Source: Marisa cornuarietis (Eukaryota > Mollusca > Gastropoda > Architaenioglossa > Ampullariidae). From it: DNA of 64,000 nucleotides. The stretch is taken from contig SMMW01000622.1 of NCBI GenBank assembly GCA_004794655.1, positions 1,054,001-1,118,000 of the forward strand, given 5' to 3'. Shown here one piece after another: positions 1-8,500 of the stretch. The translations under genes were made by a program, and so were the position numbers. The notes under the pieces were generated by a model. That model was not told the DNA's origin and made no database searches. It saw only the letters and a list, made by a program, of their open reading frames with translations. The first letter of the stretch is position 1. Each line of letters begins with the position of its first letter.

Positions 1-859
1 TTAACTCTTAAGGTAGAACTAAAGACCTGCTGACCCTCCCTAAATCCTCATTAGCAACATTCCCCCTAAAAATGTATATTTTCTACAGCAATTAATCCTT
101 TATCACAGCATTTTCTCCTCTACTACTGTCACTATCGGTAGTTTTCAGTATATAGTCAGATATGACATCTGAACCAGAATGTGACAATGATTCTGCTGAG
201 CTGGTGACAATTCAAACCTAATAAAATCCACCCAATTTTTCTGATCTAATTTAATTTGGCAGGTATATTGGTTTCAATTGGGACTTGGTTGAAGACTCCT
301 GAGCATGTTTTATGCTAATTTTCTCCATTTTAAGATCACCAGTGGTCCCAAATGGAAAAAAAAAAACAAAACCGATGCAGAAGAAATTGCACAGACTGTA
401 CTACACAGAACAAACATGGACAGGGTCATAATGTGAAATGGTACTGATAACACAGAGAGAGAGAATGAGAGAGAAAGAGGCAAAAAGATGGGTAGGGATG
501 GAGGGAGAGTGAGTTGTTTGGGGCAATTTATTATCTCCTCATTCATCAGAAAGCTGTCCCCATTGCTGAATATGAGATGTCAACTAGTCTAGGGAAGAGA
601 CATAAGAAGTACAAGTGTTTCACTAGCATGCTACACTGATGTTTTGCATAAATAAGCTTGATTTCCACAAATCTGGCAAGATTCCAAATACCCCACTTCT
701 GTTCTTGAAATACACCCCTAACAATATCATCATGCACAGTAATAGGTCAACACAACAGACATCAAGACAGTGCATGGATATATTTGTGCTGTGAAGACCT
801 TAGAAAATGGGACAGGTGGAAATGTATGTTTATCAGGCATATCATGACATCACAGTTTT

Positions 860-1000
860 GATCTCTTTTTGGGCATAGTGATGTTTAGGCACACATCTCA
901 AGAATGGAAGAGGGGTGTTCCCTCAAATTTGGGAAACTAGTATCTTGCACTGAGCTTTACCCAACATTCAAAATAGTGTTTTGTACCCCATGAGTTCATA
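860..1000. repeat. Dispersed repeat, copy 1 of 2
   Basis: About 130 bases resemble 57,330-57,470 in the same orientation. Shared stretches include the run around 'aaatttgggaaactagtat' here against 'gatttggggaaatactat' there, followed in both by 'gc(a/g)ct(g/a)agc(t/a)ttacccaa'. Divergence is substantial, so these are old copies of one family. No coding content, terminal repeats or duplicated target site were identified, so the class is unknown. Confidence 0.5.
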
Positions 1001-1539
1001 AAGTGACAGATGTGCATTTTTTCATTTATGAAATTTAAGACCATAATAATTTTCCCAATGTGAAGCATACACACTTCAATTTATTTTTTACAGACTAACA
1101 ATTCTCAGTCTACTTTAAACTCTATTTGAAGTACAGAACATTACAGATACCTATTAGGCTGCTATTTTTGCCTTCGGGGCATCATTTTTACCCTCTCCTC
1201 TCACCACCTTGTAGAACTGTAGAGATTGTACCTATAAATGAAGCTGTGATCACTCTTACATTATCAAACTACAGTAATCATAGTTTTGGCAATTAAAAAA
1301 CCTATTGTTTTTGATATACCACTATAGTTCCATGGTCAGCAGTCTAAATCTGAAGCTGATATAGAAAATCAACAGCATGAGGCAGATGTGGTAAAGACAG
1401 TCCTGTGACCTTAAGGTTGTTGGGGAGTGAAGTATTAAAGACCCTACTTATAATGGGGACAGCTTTTCTAGTAAAGATAGTGCCCACCTCCTCTCCCTCA
1501 TTGTCGTACCTTCCCCAATCCTCTAAGGAGTGAGATATA

Positions 1540-2010
1540 ATAAATAATAATAATAAATGAAGATTTTTATAGCCCATATTTACACTCATAGAGAGCATGC
1601 TCTTAGCGCCTAAATCAAGGAAGAGACATGGACTAAATGGATAGAACACGAGGGCGTAAGAATAAACGACAATACTGACGACAAACAGAAAACAAAGATG
1701 GAAAACACAAAAAGACACCAAGTAACAGAAACATAGAAAATATAGGGATTCTGCAGAGAAAGATGGGTAGACAACTAGCAAGAGCAGAAGGGGGAGGATA
1801 AGAAGAACGAGCATTGTGTGGACTGTGTTAGGAGTAATGCTCAAGGAAGAGGTGCGTTTTCAGTGCAGATTTGAAGGATTCAGTTGTAGCAAGGTGGCGG
1901 ATATGGAAAGGGAGAGAGTTCATTGTTTTGCTGCACAGTAACCAAAATCCTGTGACCATATGTTGTTGTTCTGGTGAGAGGAACAGCGAGGATATATAGC
2001 TGTGTTAACT
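1540..2010 (-). mobile_element. 3' end of a CR1/L2-like LINE, minus strand
   Basis: Read on the minus strand, 2,010 to about 1,850 decodes with stops and shifts to the typical end of LINE reverse transcriptase proteins (a degraded 'NxLPxxIR' stretch, then 'STFKSALKTHLF'-like residues). A 3' untranslated stretch follows with 'agagcatgctctctatgag', then the tail 'gcgctataaaaatcttca' and an (ATT)n run near 1,540-1,557. The same tail recurs at 34,170-34,245 and inverted at 54,380-54,450, which supports a mobile 3' end. Clade is inferred from the tail type and the resemblance to the element at 48.7 kb. Confidence 0.6.
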
Positions 2011-2421
2011 GGGGGTAAGTACAGGACATTACATGGGTATTGAACCACCTATTGTGTACACCTTTGAGTTTGTACACTAGGCTAAAAGCTTTCTGTTTAC
2101 TAACTTACCATGCTCAAATTATTTGTCATTACTATTATTATAAGTATTATTGTAGTATCCAACTTTTGGTGAAATGAAGGTGACAAGAGGGGTAAAAGAT
2201 TGACACAGATAACCTGAAAAATGAAGAGAACAAATTGTACTTCCACACCTTATGCTTCAGTTCCATCATGTGCTTGTAATTTTCACACAGCAAGACTCAA
2301 ATTAAAAAGCAAGGGGAAGTAGCCCTCCAGCTTTAGGACTTCTGTGGCTTAAATGCCTTAAAGTATAATTACAATCAGAACAGATAAACAAGAAATAATT
2401 GTGAAATCAATGCAAAATCAC

Positions 2422-2552
2422 CTGTAATATTCATTCTCTGTCCGTAATTTGACTAACTCCTTTTCCAAGCCAGGCACTTTTTCTACATCTGCTCTCATGG
2501 CACGTGCTACAGCAGCATCTTCTTTTTGCTGTGCAACCACTTCTTCAAGCTC
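2422..2552 (-). CDS. MAD1L1: MAD1L1 coding exon 6
   Basis: Acceptor GTCAATAG and donor CAG|GTGATT bound 131 bases entering in phase 0 and leaving in phase 2. It encodes ELEEVVAQQKEDAAVARAM and then the VPGLEKELVKLRTENEYY stretch, collinear with vertebrate MAD1. It is the last exon of the gene visible before the left edge. Confidence 0.8.
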
Positions 2553-5500
2553 CTATTGACAGAAACAAAATGTGCCCTGTATTAATCAGTGAATGTGAAA
2601 ACTACTATTTCACCTATGGTTACAAATGCATATCAGGTAGATGCTACTGGGACACAAACAGCAAATGTCAGTAAGCTAAGGTGACACAATGATATGTATT
2701 CAGTACACTGAGGTACAAGAATTATCACTGTTCGTGTTACATGCATACATCCAGCACTTTAAAAAATCTGCTTCACATAAACTTCAATGACATATGTTCA
2801 AATATTATATTCAGTGTAAAGCTCAAAATGCACTTAAAAAGAGTCACTGTTATTTAAAAGCATCCCTAAGCACTGATAATAAAAAACTTTCATGACTGAA
2901 TCTGAAATAAATGTACAACTTCTTTCATAACTTTGGCTTTGCCGTAAACACGTGAACTGAAATAAAGCATATAAGAAAAGAAGGCATCTAAATAAAGTAC
3001 TTTTCATAAAGTATTTACTTTAGTTCTCTCATCTGACTTATGTAGTTTTTGTTGCACATCTTCCAAGTCTTTCAGCTGAGTTCTCATTTCCTTTATTTGC
3101 CTGTGAAAATTAAAAAAAAAAATGCTCAGCCCACATTTTAAATAAAACATATTGCCTTTCATTTGCATGTGTTTTTGAGAGGAAAATAAACACAAAGGCC
3201 AACAGCTCTATTAATTGATGTCATGTTAAAAAAAATCTCCAAAAAGTAAACGAAGCAATGAATATTAAGTACAAATAGTTTCACTTCAGCCTGTAGTAAA
3301 AATTTACACAAATGCAAACTAACCTATTCATTCATGCTCAACTGTCTGTTTTTCACAAGCCATATTTCAATCATAAAACGGTTTAAACAGACTGGAAGCT
3401 TATGTTTGACAAGTTATTAACAAGTAGCAGTCACTGCAGTTACTAAACTTCTCTATAAAGCTAATGAGAATTTAAAGGACATGGCAGACACAGCAATTCG
3501 ATAAAATGTGCCAGTCAGATCATGCAGATTTAATTTTTACAGATTTTGTTTATCCAGAATACTTTCCCGACTCAAAAATTCCAAAGACTTAGAATCAGAA
3601 TGTACAAACACATAGGATTGTCTAAAAAATAAAAAGAGAGAGATAAAAATAAACACTGTTAATTTAGCTTTTTTCCAAACTGGCCCACTATTGCAGACCT
3701 ATTTTTGAGATGAATTTAATGCAGGTCTTGATTTTTGGTCAGAAAAATCTTTGTTCAGTTTTATTTTCATGATCCATACAAGGCGTGGTCTGTTTTCTCC
3801 GGGTACTCCGGTTTCCTCCCCCCTCCCTTCCCTCCGTGAGCAAATGTGAGTACTGCTCATGCGCTTGGTAGCAGCAGAGTTTGTCTCTCACAGTTGCTTA
3901 GTTAGGATCACTGCGCATTGAGCGTATCCCTGAGATGCGGAAACTAGCGCGTTATAAGACGACAGTAATCAATCAAAACCCTTTTTTTTTCTTCAAGAAA
4001 GATCCAGGAAAAAAACTTTTCTTCAACTGAAATGGTTAGTTAAAAGCAGTATCTGATTACCATCACCAAATGAAGATAAAGGCTAGTACTATTTGTTGCT
4101 TTGAAAGGTACAAAATTATGAGCTCATTTAGTCTGCAATGGCTTATATTAATCAAATTTTTTAACATTACATGTAAATTATTTTGGTATAGCAAGTTCCA
4201 ACACAGTAACATATAAAGATCAGTATGTCTCAGTCTCTGGTAGAGTGGATTATTTATTTCAGACAAAGATCACTTTAAGCAACTGGCAGTTTAAAACATA
4301 GCAAACAAAAGTAAGCAAAACGTTAGCTGCAGGCAAATACCTTCTTAAGAAAACTGTTAACCAAAACTACTTGCTGATTTTGAAGATTAAGCTGTTCCTT
4401 TGCCTCTTCAAGCTCAGTAACATTAAGCTGCAGTTCTGCCAAGCAGCGCCCTGATTCATGCTTCAATTCCATTATCTGCTGCCAAGACTCTTCTCGTACC
4501 TGTCCAGCAGACATTATGTGACAAGGCGTCAATAGCTAACTTTATGAAACGCAGACATACAATTTCTAACCAGTTTCTAATCACTAACAGTTTCCTCCTT
4601 TTAACTTCCCTTTTATTACAAACTGGGACCTGTTCATCACACACCTATAGCTGCCGTGAACCAGATTTTCATCTAGCTTCACACACTTGTACCTTGGTTG
4701 AATCATGGCAATGGCAAATAAAACAACAAAAATCTAATTATTTTGTGTTATTGTATTTCATAATGATGCAAAGGAAATTATTAATTATTGAAAAAAATCA
4801 CCATGCAGTCAAAGTCATGGTAATATCAATAAAAGTATCATAGAAAAACCAGTGTTATACTTTCATGGTATGGAAATGAATAAAAGCAAGGGTTAAACTT
4901 CAAATTAAATCATAAGCAGACAAATTTACAATGAAGGTGAATAATATTTTTTCCTTGCCTCACTCATTTGTCTCATATAGAAAATAGATATTCTCTCTTC
5001 ATACTCATATCACTAAAATGGTTTGAAAAGCTGCAATCATATTTATCTGAATGTCTTTATTAAAGTATTCCTATTAAAATGTACTAAAATTCACCCTGAT
5101 CAGGTCATAACTGAGAAAGTTTTTAGTAGGAAAATTTACCAGTCTACTTTCATTTCACAAACTATTACTTTAAACACCTGTAAATTTACATTCATCTATT
5201 TAAATAATTAAAAAGATTGATGTGTGCTGGTAAACAAAAGACAAGAAACAAGCAGTCTCTTTCAAAACGTGTTTATTTTGTTATTTCTGGAGAAAGTTGT
5301 ACTATGGGGCAAATAGGTGACCAGAAGCAGTCTATTTAAAAATGTACTTAATTTTTTTTCCAAAATGTGAGTTCTGGAAAAGTCATAATAGAGCACAAAC
5401 TGTCGGTCATATGTCCATGAACATTTTTAGGTCATCTCTAATAGGGGACTGCAGTTGGGAATGTCTCAATGAAAAGGTTTTACTGTACAAATTTTTATTT

Positions 5501-8500
5501 CCTTGGAAAATAGATGGACAGTGATTATTACACAGATTAATTATTAATAATAATTATACAGAGGGAGCAAGAAGTAAATTTTAAAAGTATATAATTATTT
5601 TATCCAGCTTATTACTTTTCGCTCAAAAAGTAATCCAAGTATAAAATATAAAATATTTTATTTTGTGCAGGTGTCAGCTTTGACAGACTATTTTCTGATC
5701 ACCTATCCCCCACAGACTTTCTAATGTGCTAACTTATGCAGTAAAGATGCTGAGGATGATGCTTACAAAAACCAGTTAGCCAATGGGAGTGCTGGGACAG
5801 TAATTTAATTAGACATATCTGTAGACAAAGGTGAACATGAAGATGTTTTTAGAAATAGTTATTTCTAAAAATCTGGGTGTATACCCTACTTCTTGGGGTG
5901 CATGCCTACAAACATCATGTTCACCTTTGCACTATAGTATCTTGTACGGACCTTTACTCAGCCCATCCCACAAGACATTTGTTTCAAAAACATTTTGGAC
6001 TAACCTTTTGAATTTCTTCCTCTAGTGCCATCTTTTCACGTTGTAGTCGGCGTAATTTTGCCTCAAGTCCAGACCGCACTGATTCCCATTCACGCCTTTC
6101 CTCTGCCAGCTCATTCCTCATAGCCTCCTCGGTTTCCATTGTTTGCCGCAGTTTGAGGCGCAGCTCAGACATGCATTCTGTTTCATGCTATACAGAAAAA
6201 ATTTAATGCTAAAATAATGGCTTGAAGTGATGTGTAAGGCTGAATGTATATGAAAAAGAGATAGAATCAGTGTGTGAGTTGCTGCTGCCATTTAATTTTC
6301 TCAGTGTTATCACTGGGAAAATTGATGTTCATAATCTTTCATATTTTAAATTAAGTATTTGTACAGTTTCTGAAACATGTAGAATATGTCCACTTTTATA
6401 AAACAATCATTGTACTTGCCAAATCATTAATGACAACAAAAACTAGCATTTATAAGGTATCTATGCTACAGGTAATAGCAGTACATATTCAGCCATGTAT
6501 ACAATTCACAAAACATGACAAATGTCCTACCTGCCAGACAACATGATACTGAATGGTGCTATATTTACCTGTAGTAATTTCTGAACACATATTTTCAAGT
6601 TAGATTTGAAGGTTAACAGAAAGGAGGTGGACAGGTTAAAGAACTCCTGAGCTGATGTCCATAGTTGGAAAAGGATTAAAATCCACGCAAGTTATGTTCG
6701 AAACAGCCTCGACAAAAAAGACGACGGTCAGAGAAAGATTGAAGAATTGAGAGAGAGAGAAGAGGGACATGGCAAGAGATCACATTAGAAAGGTAACTAG
6801 GAGAGGAATAACATGAGAAATAATGGTATAGCATATACATGAAACCTTGTATTTGATGCACAAAGGAAGGAAGCTAATGAAGCTTCGTCATTAAAGAAGG
6901 ATAAGATTGATGATGGTGTGCTTTAAAAATAACACGGGCAGCAGAATACTATAGAGGAGAGAGAATAGCCTCAGGACAACCAGCTGGAACTATTGACTTT
7001 AGCCAAAATGCAACATTTAGTCACTGCTTGTTGTCACAATACTGTAAACTAGCATGTTAAAAAAAACAGACACAAATGTACACACATAGCGCTCATTCTT
7101 CACTGCTTCCAGATCTGTTTCGAATTCAATTCGTGCACGCTTGTGCGATGTTTGTAAGGAGCTTAGTTGACTCTCAAGCAAAGCAATCTGACTTCGGGCA
7201 GCTAACAGTTCTGTTTCTCTCCTTTTGCCTTCTTTCTCTTTTTCTGTAAAACACCAAAGCATTGAGAAAAAAATGTACTGATAACACAAAACAAAAAGAC
7301 ATCTGTATCACTCCCTCATGCAACAATAACAAAAATGAAATGCTGTCATTTACACACACACACACACACAGATACAAGTCATATTTATGCAGTCCCTTTC
7401 CCACCACTAAAAATGCTTCACATAAACTTTTGAAATATACATGAACATACACTAGAGTATATAAGTACACAAATGTGCTTTACAAACTCTCTCTCTCTCT
7501 CACACACACACACATACAGTGGGACCTCTATCACAACTTCATCAACATTAAAAAGGCTTTTGACTGAGTCTGACACAAGGGATTATGGCTGCGGGTCTCA
7601 ACCTGTGGGCATTTTGGCATGAAAGCGGTCATTTTCTCATATCGGTATTAGTGGCTAAGGGGGACACGTGGACGTACCTATTTTTTCATCTGGCAGGGCA
7701 TCACAAGTAAAAGGTTGAGAAACGCTGGATTATGGCATGTAATGCAAAAAAAATTCAACATCAAAAAGGGTCTCACCCAAACCATTAAAGTGCTGTAAAA
7801 TAGCTTAAAAAGCACAGAACTTCTGGATAACCAAATGGGAGTTTTCTTTCACAGTACAGTTGGCATATGTCAATGGTACCTCCTAACACCCATACTTTTT
7901 TTTATTCAATATCTTCTTGGAGAACATCATGCATGAGATTCTCCATGACCAGTACACCTCCATTTCTATTGGTGAAAGGTTGATTTGTAACCTACGCTTT
8001 GCAGACGACATAGATCTGATAGCAGGCACTTACAGAGAACTTCAAGAATGACAGTTTTAACGCATATTGAATGGAGATCAGCACTAGCATGAATAAAGTC
8101 ATGGTTATTAGCAACAACAAAACAGATATCTACATGAAAGAAACACAACTCAAAACGATATAAACAGTTTTATATACTTGGAAACCACCCTCTCCAAAGT
8201 CAGCAGCTTCATGAAAGATATCAGTGTAACAGTGGCAATGGCTAGGCTGGATTGGATTTGGCAAAGCCATAACATAATCTTTAATAAGAATTATAAAATC
8301 TGTGCATCTAAGCCTCTCATAGACCTGATCCTGCTTTATGGATGTGAAATGTGGATTCTTCTCACCAATAGGGAAAGAAGAATCCAGGCACTTGAGAAAC
8401 CAGGAACCCCTTCTTGACAGTCAAGCAGTTTAAGCTTGTCTGGTTCAGCCATGCCATCTGGCACACTTTGTTAAAGATTGGTTTTCAGTGGACTGGTTGT

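Larger units (their letters stand above)
1..2421. other. MAD1L1 intron, left edge of window
   Basis: No coding exon is seen here on either strand. The sequence lies downstream (minus strand) of the last visible MAD1L1 exon, so it should be intron, with the rest of the gene beyond the left edge. It holds the 3' end of a minus-strand LINE at about 1,540-2,010 and one member of a dispersed repeat pair at about 860-1,000. The remainder is AT-rich DNA in which I see nothing recognisable; open frames there lack splice context and family resemblance. Confidence 0.6.

Noticed and set aside
1344..1844. 166-codon minus-strand open frame
   Set aside because: It covers the 3' untranslated part of a LINE; the residues are hydrophobic low-complexity and do not continue the reverse transcriptase frame.
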